From the NCBI GenBank assembly GCA_941918925.1, contig OW799234.1, positions 95,459,978 through 95,523,977 on the forward strand: 64,000 nucleotides of DNA, given 5' to 3'. A model generated the notes under the pieces. It worked only from the letters and a program-made list of their open reading frames with translations, was not told the DNA's origin and searched no databases. Shown here piece by piece: positions 46,955 to 60,250 of the stretch (its first letter is position 1; every line of letters starts with the position of its first letter). This DNA comes from Phyto melanocephala (Eukaryota > Arthropoda > Insecta > Diptera > Rhinophoridae). Made by a program: the position numbers and the translations under genes.

Positions 46955-48490
46955 ATAACGGGTTATAAAACCAGCCAGAGCTTAGCAATGGCAGAGAAGA
47001 TATTGCATAGTCTCAACCTACTTCTCGTTGTGACAACTTCTGCAGAAGTCATTTACAGTAAGATTTAATCTCTTGGCTTGTCCAGTTAGACAACCAATTA
47101 GATAATGGAGTTGGGTGCCCCGGTGGTTTGCGGTTTGGGCCACTGCTACTTTGGGGGTTGCGGGTTCGATTCCCGCCAGAGACTCTAGACTGGTCTGCTT
47201 CTCTTTCTCTTCTATTCTAACTATTTTTATTCTTATTGTATTCTTCTCTTTATTTCTATATTAACGCGTCACAATGGACCGTAATGGTCTCCACATGAGG
47301 GTATTAGAGTAACTTTGCATCAGCTTTATCTACCTACCTTCCTACATAGATAATGAAGTTGGAAGCAAGACAGTAGCATAAATACCCTCGTTCGAAGGTC
47401 AGTCATTGGCGACTACATCTGTCTTGCTGTATCACAAGTAGCAGTCTCCGCAGATCATTTAGTCTGTGAGGACCTGTATAATTATTATTTGACCAGTATC
47501 TTGCAAAATTGAAATTGTTGACAAATTAATATGTCAATCTTCTGTGCCATTCTTTGCAGTTTCCTAACACTACCAAATACCCATGTTTCCATCTTAACCG
47601 TAACGCAGAATGTAACGCTTATTTATCTTATAGAGAGGCCTTCCATTGGATAACCAAAATAGATGTTGTATAAACTTCTGCTAGCAACTAAATGGTTGTC
47701 TGGCTATCAATGAAAATACGGATATAATTCAAGTATATCCTGTAGTATCTCACTCATTTTACTGCATTTTTAATTGCCGATATTTTAGCCTGTAAAATGC
47801 TGAAAGACAAGAGAAAGAATAAATAATAATAAATTTGATCCTCTGTTTGATATAGAGAATCTCGTGTCAATGAAGGAAGTTGGGGTGGAATAGTCTGTAT
47901 ATACTGCAATACGGGAAATGTATTCCATTATAGCCGCATGACAGTGCAAATACAGTTTCCATGCTTTAATAGCTCATAGTTTGAATGCCGTATTTAAGTG
48001 CATGTAGCCAGTTAATCATGGTAGAGCCTTTGATTGTTGACGCTGTACGAAAAGTATCTGTAATAAAAGGACATTCTCGAAAAATTTGCTTTAAGTGAAA
48101 TGGGTGAGTGCACTTCACCATATAAAAAACATAAGAATTGGTTTTATAACCATATCAACCAGTCATAGAGTCATCTTCAGATTTAAGTATGTACCAAGCC
48201 TAGCCAATGGCCAGTTTTTTTTTAATTGAATGTTCTGAAACCAGGATAGTTTTGCGTTCAGTATCAGGCTTAGATACCGCGCACTATCTCTTGAGGTGTC
48301 GACATTTGAACCTTTTATTTCCTAGTGAAGAGAGCAAAATCAGTTTTCTTTGAGCTGGCACTAAACCGCTTTCGATACTTCATCGACTGAGCAGTTCAAG
48401 CGCCCTCTCTCATGCCGCTGGACTTCCAGATACTTCCCAGATACTACTTCAGAGACTTAGTTCATGTATGCGACAGTTTTGTATATAAAA
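46955..48490 (-). pseudogene. R1-like LINE relic (RT to C-terminus), split by a SINE
   Basis: On the minus strand from 48440 it reads ERALELLSR.SIESGLVPAQ (RT region following YADD), then KKLAIG and VIKPILMFFIW.SALTHF (compare 'VVRPILTYGxxVWW'). The RNase H comes next: IAVYTDYST, LQAKISAIKNAVK (about 47800), IRIFIDSQTTI.LLAEVYTT, and a decayed 'WVPGHxGIxGN' region. The tail is YLIGCLTGQAKRLN, FCRSCHNEK and VET (47090-46970), matching the 44.4 kb copy. Many stops. The SINE at 47115-47346 interrupts it. Confidence 0.75.
47115..47346 (+). mobile_element. tRNA-derived SINE with 16-bp target duplication
   Basis: The head GTGCCCCGGTGGTTTGCGG (A-box like) is followed by a perfect pol III B box, GGTTCGATTCC, at 47163-47173 inside GCGGGTTCGATTCCCGCC, a T-arm stem. 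A unique body (AACGCGTCACAATGGACCGT, CCACATGAGGGTATTAGAGT) and a simple tail (CTACCTACCTTCCTACA) follow. TAGATAATGRAGTTGG flanks both ends (47099-47114, 47347-47362) with one mismatch. It sits in an R1-like LINE relic and is therefore younger. It is not a working tRNA gene because the 5' half and acceptor stem do not pair. Confidence 0.85.
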
Positions 48491-49877
48491 GAATAAAGTT
48501 TCATAAGCAAAGTGGTAAGGCTTTACAAGAGAGATGATAGAACACAAAAATTTTGTTTTTTAATTCTTTTAGCTATTCTCAGTTTGATCCGAATTCTCAC
48601 CATTAGAACCACAGTAAGTAGTTTAAAAATATAAATGCGTTCTAAAATTACTGAGGAAAACGTCTATGAAACTTTTTTTATTATTATCAATGTTTGTCTG
48701 TTATTGAAGTACAAAAAAAAAAAAAAACTCCCACTCAGGACATACACATAATACAAATAAAAAAAAAACAAATGTTACAATACACGTCTATGAATAATGG
48801 ACCACAAAACTGTATGGAAGGAAACGAATAGAAATACTTGCACATCTGTTACCATTTACAATTCGGTCATTGGAGATTCATTGTATTTACACTAGAACTG
48901 AAGCATTCAATGTGCAAGTAAAATGAATTTATTTTTTTCTTTCTTATTGTTATTGTTGTTGTTGTTGTTACAAACATTTTATTTAATTTTATTTTTGTTC
49001 TTCTTGTTTTGGTTCTTGTTGTTATTGTTTTTCGGTCCATTATAAAACAAATAAGATTTTACAAAAATATTTTTAAAACCATTTAGAATTTTCTGTGATG
49101 GTTTATGTACGTAAGTCCTTTCTATATAGTTATTCATCTAACTGTGCATAAGTATGTACATATCCTGTTTCCTCTGTGTGTGAGTAAGCAGGTTTTTGTG
49201 TATTTATAACGAACAAAAATATTAGATATTGTTCTTATTATTTTATGCTTTTGGTTTAAATGGAAAGATGAACATGTTGTTTGTTTCGCTCTGAAATCTG
49301 GAGACATTTAAGTTGGCACATGTTGCGGTAAATGGCCTTGTTTTTTATGCGGCTTTTTTGTTATTTTCTATTCAATTTTGTGGTAGGATTTGTATATATT
49401 TGGTATGACATTACTTGGCTGTCTTGTTTTTTATGTTTATTTTTTATTTTTCCTTTTTTGTATTTTTTTTTTTTTTGCTATTTAAAGTAGTCATCGTTTA
49501 GTTTTGACGATTTCCTTAGAAAGAATGGTAAACGTTGACTTGTTATTTCGTATGATAACTTCATTTTCATGTCCTTCTCTTCGAGACAAGAATATAAACA
49601 ATGACCATTTCAAAAACACTTAAACTGCGGTTTTTGTGTTTCTTTTTTTTTTTTAATTGAAACAGAAATCTTTTAATGGAAAAATAGACAAATTTTAATT
49701 ATTATTTGAGTTTATGATTGCTGGTAAGATTAAAATAATAAAATTATCAAAACAATATTTTCAAATCAATTATCATTTAATTTATTTTTAACCTTTTTAA
49801 GAAAAGTATTACAAAAACAATTAGAAATTTTTTTTTTATCATTAAAAAAAAATTATATACAAATATGTTAACTACCA
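48491..49877. other. No gene recognised; simple repeats
   Basis: Contains (GTT)n at about 48948-48970 and poly-A/T runs near 48711, 49460 and 49645. Nothing else seen. Confidence 0.45.
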
Positions 49878-51990
49878 AATAGTTTATTTATTTATTTATT
49901 TATTATTTAAGTTTATGGATATAATCCTTGCAGACCAAATATTATATAAAACAAATAATTTTTTTACCAAGACAATGAGGTATTCAAACTTTAAATAATG
50001 TTACATTTAATAATATTTACATTTAGATAAAAATCTATAAAGTTAAATATTTCATTAAAATTACAATATGATTTCCTAAACGGGTAAGACATTTCGTAGC
50101 TTGATTTAAAAATTTTAATATAAGGTGGGTTACTGAAACGTAATGTGCGTTGAGAAACATTCAACGATATCTTACTTAAGAGAAAATCGGATAATACATT
50201 TACGACAAATGAAACCCTAAGCATAACTAGTCGACTTTTAAGTATTGGCAGCCGAATTAAAGCAAGGCGTGATAAATCAGATGTTAGATCACAATATCAC
50301 CGATATACATCTTTGAGACAAAAAAGTAAAAACTGTTTCTTTACAGATTCGATAAAACAAATATAAACATTATAAAGGGTGATTTTTTATGAATTAAGTT
50401 TTTGGGCTGACAGCACTGGTTGGTAATTGTGTCCAAACAACATCTGTGAAAGTGAAAAGTGTTCAGTATACTCTGCCATTTCATTATGGAGAAACTCACA
50501 AACGAGCAATGACTGCAAATCGTTGAAATTTATTATCAAAATTCGTGCTCTGTGAGAAATGTCCATCGTTTGTTGCGAACTTTTTAAAGTCGTCATAATC
50601 GACCTAGTCAATCAACAATTCGTGCTATTATAATAAAATTTCGTACAAAATTTACTTTGGTGGACATTAAACCACCGACTCGCGTTCGTAGAGCGCGTAC
50701 CGAAGAGAATATTGCAGCCATAGCGACCAGTGCTAATGAGGATAGTGAAACGTCAGTTTGTTGCCGCTCTCAGATATTGGGCATGTGTTATTTAACCACG
50801 TGGAAAATTTTACGTGTCGATTTGAGTTTGAAAGCCTTTCAAATCCAACTCGAACAATAATTAAAGTCGAATGATCTATTCAAACGTCGAATTTTTGGTG
50901 AATGGTCGTTACAACAGCTCGATGGAAATCCACTGTTTTATCGAAAAATTGTGTTCAGCGATGAGGCTCATTTATGGCTAAATGGATACGTAAACAAGCA
51001 AAACTGTCCCATCTGGGATAAATAACAGCTACATGTTGTACAAAAGTTACCGATTCATCCCGAAACAACGACAGTTTGGTGTGGTTTATGGGCTGGTCCA
51101 TTTTTCTTCAAAAACGACCGTGGGGGAAACGTTAACGTCAACGTCGAACGATATCGAGTCATAATACGCGACTTTTTTTGTCTTAATTGGATGAGTTGGA
51201 CTTGGTTGATATGTGGTTTCAACAAGACGGTGCAACATGTTACACAGCTCGTGAAACAATGGACGTATTGAAGCATGAATTTGATGAGCAGTTTATCTCT
51301 CAAAATGGCCCTGTGAATTGGCCGCCAAGATCATGGGATTCGACGACTCTTGACTATATCTTGTAGAGTTATGTGAAGTCGTTAGTGTATGTGGATAAGC
51401 CAAACACGATTGAAGCTTCAGAGTATAACATAACAAGTGTTATTCATGGAATACAGGCCAAAATGCTCAAAAAGGTGATGCAAAATTTAACCTTTAACCA
51501 TTTAAACCGAAACCGCGGGCAGCATTAACATGAAATTATTTTTGAAAAATAAATGGCAAAGACCAATTTATTGATTCCAATAAAAATTTTGAATTTGTGA
51601 TGCAAATTTGAGTATTTTATTAGATTTAAAAAAAAATACGCATAAAAATCACGCTTTAGTGTGGACGTAAACAATCTTTTGGTGATAAAAAGGCTCTGAA
51701 ATTCTTTTACGTATCTTTTGATGAAAGCAAAGATTTCACGAGCCTTATTAACAGTTAACGTAATATGTTGTATGAAGTTTAATTTTGCATCTAACAAAAT
51801 ACCAAGATCATTAATTACATTTACCGACCCTAGTTTTTAACCCATTGCTATAGTAATAATTAAAAGCATCACACCTTCTCGAAAAAACCATTAGCTTAAC
51901 TTTTTTGAAGTTAAGTTCCATTAAATTAAATGTATACCAGATATAGAAATATTTCAAGTCCTCTTGAAAATAATTTAGGAGTTATTAGCG
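49878..51990 (-). pseudogene. Jockey-like LINE, split by a rosa-like transposon
   Basis: The upstream half (51990-51659) reads NYFQEDLKYFYIWYTFNLME then LNFKKVKLMVFSRRCDAFNY, a frame change, GSVNVINDLGILLDAKLNFI, QHITLTVNKAREIFAFIKRY and ITKRLFTS. The downstream half (50372-49878) reads IESVKKQFLLFCLKDVYR, SRLALIRLPILKSRLVMLRV and NVNIIKCNII, then the 3' UTR (CTGCAAGGATTATATCCATA) and a (TAAA)n tail at 49880-49900. Together they match the 28 kb copy. The VRPILEY segment expected at the split is missing, so about 50-75 bp were lost there. The transposon at 50373-51658 separates the halves. Confidence 0.85.
50373..51658 (+). mobile_element. rosa-like Tc1/mariner element, nearly full length, dead
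   Basis: The terminal repeats TAAAGGGTGATTTTTTATG and CATAAAAATCACGCTTTA are inverted, with TA at each end. The coding relic starts MEKLTNEQ.LQIVEIYYQNS (50487), then SVRNVHRLLR, the 67-codon frame VDIKPPTRVRRARTEENIAA, FYRKIVFSDEAHLWLNGYVN then KQNCPIWDK, HPETTTVWCGLWAG, and in another frame MWFQQDGATCYTARETMDVL and NWPPRSWDSTTLDYIL. In the last motif CDLTPLD has become WDSTTLD. Stops and frameshifts are spread throughout. Same lineage as the 37.5 kb copy. Confidence 0.9.
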
Positions 51991-54900
51991 ACAAAAATTG
52001 CCACTAACACATACAAAGTAATGCATGTTGATACAACATGTTGGCGAATCATTTTCAACTAAATTAAGATCGAATGGGTCAACGCGCAGAACATACTATT
52101 ATTAAAAAAAATTGCCAATTTTTAAAATCAAGAAGAAGCCAAAATCTAAAAGTATTCTTAACAATATTGCTAAACAAAAACTCATTAGAAATTCAAGTAA
52201 ACAAGTACGTGTTTCATAGCAAAAACAAATTAAAATTCATGAACTAAACTTTAAACGTAATACCAGCACACGGAATACATTAATAAATTGTCTTTAAAAC
52301 ACCAAGAAATACTTTCAAAGGATATAAATCAATAACAATGAGACCTCTATACACACTTACAATCATTTCAATACACACATTCATTTCAGCACACTCAATT
52401 GAGTCTGTTACAAAACATAAAAGGCACAATGACAACAATTATAAAGCAAATTGTGACAAAGTGACAAAGTGATGACAATTTCAAATGTAAAGCAATAAAC
52501 ATACGCGATTAAGTTCATTAAGAACACTTGAATAACACTTGCAAGAAGTTTACAACATCACACACACACACTAAAATAAATGAACAAAAGGTTGGTTCTT
52601 CTAGTAAAAGTTAAGAAATTTTACAATACATTCAAACATTGGTGGAGGAGGGTGGTTAAATTAAAAGGTTATATGGGGGTTTTATATGAGGGTTATTCTT
52701 ATAATTTAACTCTAAGTACGGTTATCATTTGTTACTGGAATCTTGAACAAAATTTTTTTTTCTACAAAATTCTAGACAAATAATTTATAAAAATTTTAAA
52801 AGTTTTCACTGAGTTTCGATTTTTTGAAAAAATATTTGATAAATTCTCTATGAATAAAAAACTTTATTGATTATTAACAGATAATTATTCCTTATATTTA
52901 TTAAATATTTATGAAATATTTATCATCAAAAACAATTGTAAAATGAAATATTCTACAAAAACTTTTTTTTTAATTTTGTAACTAGTGAGCCCTTCATTCT
53001 CTGACCGTATTAAATCTATTGAAATGTTTGAAATTCTTACATGCGAGAACACAACAATATATTTTATTATTTCAATTGTATTTTTTTATATTTCTCTCGT
53101 ACATTTTCCAGCAGTGTTTAAGGGGAACCCATGATTAAGTTGTTCCTAGTAGAAAAGAAATTAGCGCTTACTTACTAGGACATTGCATATACAAATCATC
53201 CTCTAAAAGCGCTCTTGAAAGTAGGTAAGCACTCAGTAAGCACCTTGTGGTAATGAAATTTTTTTTTATAAGAAATTGTTCACAAATTATATATTTACAT
53301 AATAATTTTGCTATCCTCGTATGCACAGTAAATGGATCACAATACTAACTGCTGCTTGTTTGTGACAGCAAATAACGCCTTTTCCTACAACAAACAACAA
53401 CAGTCATATTGACAATAACATAAACTTGACACTTGAAATAATGTTGTGTGTGTTAAATAACAACTTCCGGTATTGTTAATGTGGATGTGTGTGTGCGTTT
53501 TCTTTAGTGTATGCTTATTTGGAAGAAGTTATACTTGTTTATGAAAGTAAGAAAGTCAGTAAAACTAACTCATATGATACCCTACACAACATATTTTAGT
53601 TTTACAATTTAATAAACAAATTTATAATATACAAAAAGAAAACTGAATTTTTAATATGACTTATGGCAAATAAATAAATTGAGGTTAAGGCTGTGTTTCA
53701 GTTAAACTTTAGTCATTATTAAATAGATTATTTTGTATAGCTTTTCTTTAAAAAACCAGTAGCAACTGAAGAAATAGGTCAATGCTTTGAACAATTGCAA
53801 TAAAGACTTATTTCAGTGTTCTCTAAAAAACTTAACAGTCCTTAACAAAAATCGTTTATTATTTAAACCATATTTCGTATTTCCATTACAAATCTATAAT
53901 CCATTTTGTTTTTTCAAAGATTCAAACAATTAAATTTTTTAGTTATCGCATCGTATTCTTAACTTTGTAAAGAATATATAAATAACCTTTTAACTTGTTT
54001 AAGAATAACCAATGGAAACAAGAACTACTGTGTGTCAAGAAAAATTTATATTTATGAACACTGAATGGATTTCAATATTATTTATATGATCGAATGAGAA
54101 AACGGTGAGCAAAACTTTTAGTATATGATGAATTCTTTTTTTAAACAAAAGTTTGCTTTGTCATTGATCATAATCAGATTTGGATTTGTTGCATTGAATT
54201 GCTAATACATTATCGTTTCCATTGCCACAAAACGAGTTAGCATTAATGCAGCCACCACTAGTGGCAGACAGAAATAATTAACCACAAATTCAAGCAATTT
54301 TATTGGTGGTAGGAATTTAGTGCACTAATGAAAGAACGCATAGAACAGAATAGTCCTTAATTCCTTTTTGGAAAACTTGACAAATAAATAGAAAAACTTT
54401 TTTTTTAATAACACAATTTTGGGATGTAATTTTAGTCAGCAATTGCAACACGTTTTTGTATAAGAAGCATGGTCGATTTGTGTGTCATAGACGTAACTTG
54501 TAACGTCACTGATTTGCGGACTACGCAATTAATATAAGTGGGTCCTCATCAATGAGTTACAATATTATCTTTATCTTCATTGAATTTGAATATTTGCTAG
54601 GGTTTCGGTGAAATCTACCCCCCAATTTTAACCCAGCCCGTTAATAACATACACCACCATGAGTATATTCTATAAATTTGGCAATATAATTCCTATAGAA
54701 ACTATCTACTGTAGCTTTAAGTCAATTATTTCCCGAAATTCCACAACTCAAAATACAAAGAAATTATTTCATAGTAATTTTTTCCTTTTTTTTTAAACTC
54801 AATGAAATTCATATAATTTATTAAACAAAATTGTATTGTTGTTTCCATTATAAACATTTTTTTACGACAATTTATTATAAATAGGAAATTACAAAGAAAA

Positions 54901-55189
54901 CAAATTTTATAGAATTCATAACTTACATAACTTCATTCACTGATGATATGTACATATCAGCATCTGAAATTTAAAATTATTTTGGTTTTATTTTATTTTT
55001 TTCCCCCCTTTGAAAATACTAATTTTTAAAGTAATACAAAATTAAATAAAAGCAAACAATTCCACTCAAAAAAAATAGTAATAAACCGAATTAAACAAAA
55101 TTTAATATAAAAATTACAAACAGATGGTTTTTTTTTGTTTTTTATCTGTTTCAACCATATAAAATTTAAAATTTATTTAGTTTTTCTTT

Positions 55190-55220
<31 letters not shown>

Positions 55221-58200
55221 GTTAATTTTCTTCTCTTTTCACAAGATATGGATTCTTTATTCTTTAATTTTCGGTACTATTACCTTTTCTCATATATTTA
55301 TAGTTTCAATATAAATTAATTTTCCTTCTTTTCAGTTCACAAACAAAATTTCTTTCCATATATTATTGAAACCTTTCATATCAGTCGTATTTGACAATAG
55401 TATTGTTTTTCATATTTGTGGTCGTTTAAGTTTACACCACAAAAAAAAAGAAATCCTCTTGAATTTATCTTCAATCATAAATTTTCGTTTTAAAATATTA
55501 TTAGTTATTAAATATTATTTCGTTTATATTTTTAGTTATTAAATTTTAGACACACACACACACACACATACAAATCTCCTTGTATTATTGGTATTAATTT
55601 AATAATATGTCCTTTTTAATAATTCTTTTTTTATTTAATGTTTTTTCCGGATCTTATTTTTATATTTCATCACCGCTATTCAATTTCTTTTTCATCAACT
55701 GACTAAAATAATTTTGAAAACTATACTATAAATTCCAATAAACTGGCCTACTTGAAAAATAAAAATTCCTGTAACCAATCACATTAAAGATATTCAAATT
55801 TTTTTAGTTTTTTTCAATATATCTAATAGAAATATTCCAATGAATTTCTCAAAAATCAAAGGTTGCTAAATAGGAAAAAATTTAAATTTTCAAACAAGTG
55901 CATGGATATAGAAAAGAAAAACAACCCTTACAAACTAGACAATACTGGGAGGGGTATTGCACTCCGTGAATATTAATTTTGCTTAAGAATTAGAAAAATT
56001 ACTATTTACATGTAAAATTTACACAGCTTTAGATTTTGCCAACCCACAGAAAAAAAAATTTTTATATTTTTGTACCTACGTCAGTAGTATGTATACAATA
56101 TAATTCCGTTCATATGCCATTACTTTAGCATCATCAATATCAAGGTCGCATTTTCACATAATATCTAGGGTATTATTGTTACTATCCAGTAAAAAATAGT
56201 CCAGTTTTTTGATGCACTAATATTAAGGTTTAAAATTGATGCACGTTTATACGCGCTTTGATAAAGCTTAACTTTGTTGCAGACATGACAGTAAATCGAT
56301 TAATGAAAATTTGCACAAATGAATCAATTAAAAGTGCATCCAATTTTTCCCTTCCTACAATGCAGGTTTTTAAGGGAGAAAATAATAAACACTATGCGAC
56401 AGCCTGTTATTTAAATACTTAATATAATAGGCATTAAAAACGCGCATTTTGTGCTCATATAAAGAGGTGCTTCAAAGCGAAAAATCACCGAACAAATTTC
56501 AGACCTACCTTAAGCTAGTTTGCAAGCGAAACTTTTACATTTCTTCCTAACAAAAATGCTTCATCTGAAACACTAGTTTTTGTTGGTTATTATGTAATAT
56601 AACCTGACCTCAACACAGAAGAATATGTCATTGTCTAAACATTGAATGGCCTTTGCTCAATGTGGATACGATATATTGAAAGGATTAACATTAATCTCTT
56701 TTGCAAAGTATCCTGATCTCTATTTTCAAATTTGTAATTTTCAACGTGGTTATGAATAAGCGATAATTAAACAAACCATAATTAAGCTTTTCTTTTTTTT
56801 TTAAATATTTTTTTTTTGTGCGTTTTGCTTTAGTTTTTATCCTGCAAAGTTTGCAGACTGTAGCAATATTGGTTTGCTGCACCCATTTTTATAAATATAT
56901 AGATACAGATATGGGTTCATTATTAAGATGTTTAAAAGTCTACTATTGTTTTTGTTAATTTCTATTTTAAATGAAAATTGTAAATCACTACTGTTTTTGT
57001 TTAAATGATTTCGAAAACAAAAACTTTTGTTGTCTTTATGCGTATATAAAAAAAAGCATGCCTGGGAATGTGTGTATGTCTGTTAATGTATAACTGTGAG
57101 AGATAATACCCAACAGCTTCGGGAAATATTGCAACTAATTAGAAGATCACATATATGTATGCGCTAGAAAGAAGATTTTTTGTCCCTCTCCAATTTACCA
57201 GGAGATTTTAAAATAATAATTTTTTAGTAAATAATCAAGCATCGCATGACCTCTGTAATAACTAAAAAACCTTAACAAAAGGTATTATATTTAAACAAGA
57301 AAACTGCTGGGTAGTGTGTAGAAATTTATTTACATACGTATGTATAGAAGTGTGTTTAGGTATGTATATACATATGTAGGAATGTGTGTCTTGTGTACAA
57401 AGATTTACTAGTGTAAAATATTTAAAATTCTTATCTTTGGGATTTTTTTTAATAATAAACATGTCACATTCTCAACTAATTGTTTGTTAGTTTGCTTATT
57501 TAGATTGCTGCTCGTAGAGAAAAAAAAACTGGAATTTGGTTTATAAGCCCAAAGAATTTGTATATTAAAGTATTAAAACACTAAAGTTTATAAATTAAAT
57601 ATTATCTACTAATTGTAAACAACAGAGCCAATACTTTCTATTTTCACATTGATTTTCTCAGTTTTTTAACAAACAGTTTTTAATCAAACCAGCACTTAGA
57701 AGATGATCTCAACTTAAGCAAACAAAGCAATTTATAAATTTTTAAAAATATATCAGATGTTTTGTGTATTAACAAGGAGTTCTAGGAGGAGAATGAGATA
57801 ATCAAAAAAATTAAAGCCGAGCCGTCTGCAATATTCATAGGTACTTTCACAGAACATTCAACCGCCTGTATATAGCAAACAGATTTAAAAAAGTTTCAAG
57901 TTGAAGAGTCAGCGTTGCCAAAAATCTTGTCATTAGTCTTTAAAGTCAATATATGAAGCTGTCTGTATAAAAAATGTTTTTTGTAAATTTAATCACACAA
58001 GGTTGCTTTTTACACGCATATAAATCATGGCTTGGACATGATCACGACGGTATACTATAGATTATATTACAATATTTCGTCATCAAAAACAATTAATTTT
58101 GTTTTATCAATTATTTGGTCACTATAATCAAGCATTTGTTTGAGTTTTACCGTTTAGTGTTTTCTTTCCAAAAAAAATTGGATAAGGCTGGTTTAAAAAT

Positions 58201-58322
58201 AATATGATTTACAAAATTATGACCACAAAAATAGTATGATGTCTTCTTAAACAATAGTATGATTACAAACTGTTCTTCTTCTAACTGAATAAATTTTATT
58301 GAAATGTAAAAGATAAATATAA
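51991..58322. other. Long A+T-rich stretch with no gene recognised
   Basis: No coding motif, TE end or RNA gene recognised over 6.3 kb. It holds simple tracts: T29 at 55192-55220 and (CA)9 at 55551-55568. The GATTAAGTTGTTCCTAGTAG line near 53133 is shared with 31.9 kb. Confidence 0.5.
55192..55220. repeat. Poly-T tract (29 bases)
   Basis: An uninterrupted run of T in a T-rich neighbourhood. Confidence 0.95.
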
Positions 58323-58466
58323 ACAAGTAAGAGCATTATATTCGGCTGTGCCGAATCTTTTATACCCACCACCAATTTTGTGTACATTTAAAGCACAATA
58401 TTTATTATTTTGTTAATCGCTATGGAATAATTTCATTATAATAAAATATGTACCACTTTCTTTGTA

Positions 58467-59061
58467 TAGGGTGGTTAAATTTTAAGGGCCCATGTTGAAG
58501 GTGAACTACATCTAGTCTTTAAATTTGTTTTCTGCATTTCATTTGACATTTCTCAATCTCTAACTTACTCAATTTGATCCGTGGAAAGATACGCAAATGA
58601 GCAACGCTTTAAAGTTATTCAGGTTTTTTATAAAAATTGGCGTTCAAATCAAAATGCATTTTGTGCATAATTCTTTTGATCAACATAATCGTTCAAATTC
58701 GTCCACAATCGGGAGAATTGTAAAAAATATTTAAATTTCTGCAGAACAGGTCTGTATAAAATGTAAGAAAATCTGTGAATCTTAGTTCGTAGAATGGGCA
58801 CCATTGCTGTTTTTTGCGATAGTGTGGCAAAAGAGCAGTCAACCTCGCCTCATCATCATGCCTAACAATTGAGCATCAACATTGTCATTGAAAATTTGGA
58901 CCATCAGATAGAAGGATGGGGGCCATTTGGCAGATATTTTGTTAAATACATAATTGAACCATACAAATATTATCATTACAAAAAGAAATAATAATAATAT
59001 CCTAAATAATTTGTGTTTTATTTAAATTCAACATCGGTCCTTAAAATTTAACCACCCTTTA
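58467..59061 (+). mobile_element. MITE derived from a Tc1/mariner element, nested in HINE copy 6
   Basis: The ends TAGGGTGGTTAAATTTTAAG and TTAAAATTTAACCACCCTTT plus A are inverted and lie between TA bases. The interior reads ERYANEQRFKVIQVFYKNWR then SNQNAFCA, and FDQHNRSNSSTIGRIVKN: the first helix-turn-helix of a transposase, frameshifted. There is no DDE core. HINE copy 1 has the matching empty site. Confidence 0.88.
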
Positions 59062-59111
59062 TAACTTCGATATGCTACTAAAATGCTTTTGTAAATGTAG
59101 TCTTTCAATGA

Positions 59112-60250
59112 AAGTGGGCGTTAAAGTAGGCGTGTCAATAAAGTTTCTGCTAATAAATACAACTTAGATATTTCAATATAGTCCTTTATTTTCCCAAAAA
59201 CTTTGTCAATAGAGAAACTACATGAATTTAAGATAAACCGTTGGAAGGTAGGCGTTAAAGTGAGCGCGTCACCTTAACTTTTTGGCACAACAATAACATT
59301 GATTAGAAGGATAGACGTAGCAAATTTTATCATCATACCTCTAATTTTGGCGGTTTTATGAGCTTTTAAATTTCATTAACGGTAGATAACATGAAAAGTG
59401 TGCGTTATAGTAGGCGTGTCAAAGTTATTTTTGCGAATGAGTACAACTTAGATGTTTCATTATAACCGTTTATTATTCCAACATCTTTATTAATAGAGAA
59501 ATTATATGAATTTTAGGTAAAACGTTATATGGGAGGTGGGTGTAAGAGTAGGCGCGGCACCTCAATTTTCTGGCACAGTAATGACATTGCATAGGGGGTA
59601 TACGTGGCAAATTTTATCATCATACCTCTCATTTTGACGGTTTTATGAGCTTTTAAAATTTATTAACGGTATATAACGTGAAAAGTGGGCGTTATAGTAG
59701 GCGTGGCAAAGCTGCTTTTGCAAATGAGTTAGACTTAGGCGTTTCAATATAGCCCTTTATTATTCCAAAATCTTTATTAATAGAAAAATTATATGAATTT
59801 TAGATAAAACGTTATATGGGAGGTGGGCGTAAAAGTGGGCTTGGCACCTTAATTTTCTGGCACAGTAATGACATTGCCTACCGGGATAGACGTAGCGAAT
59901 TTTATCATCATACCTCTAATTTTGGCGGTTTTATGAGCTTTTAAATTTCATTAACGGTAGATAACGTGAAAAGTGGGCGTTATAGTAGGCGTGTCAAAGT
60001 TATTTTTACGAGTGAGTACAACTTAGGTGTTTCAATATAGCCCTTTATTGTTCCAAAATCTTTATTAATAGAGAAATTATATGAATTTTAGGTAAAACGT
60101 TATATGGGAGGTGGGCGTAAAAGTAGGCGTGGCACATTGATTTTCCGTTACAAAAAAGTGTCTCACTAAAAAGCAGAGTGTGCAAAATTTCAGAGTCGTA
60201 CATCCAAGTTTGTTGCTTTTATGACGTTTTTGTTTTTAAATATACCGAAA
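59112..60250. repeat. Tandem ~285-bp units inside HINE copy 6
   Basis: The line AAAGTGNGCGTTATAGTAGG then CGTG recurs at about 59112, 59392, 59680 and 59967, spaced 280, 288 and 287 bp. Each unit also has 'TTTATGAGCTTTTAAATTTC' and 'AAATTATATGAATTTTAGGT'. Copies 1 and 5 carry about three units, so unit number varies. Confidence 0.9.

Noticed and set aside
47115..47187. Possible functional tRNA gene
   Set aside because: Only the T-arm and B box are good. No acceptor stem or anticodon arm folds, and the flanks show a SINE target duplication.
51055..51303. 82-codon minus frame and other frames over 51.0-51.3 kb
   Set aside because: Antisense of the rosa-like transposase relic.
57040..57130. 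Second Helitron start (GCGTATATAAAAAAAAGCAT)
   Set aside because: Does not begin with TC after A, and no matching 3' end nearby.
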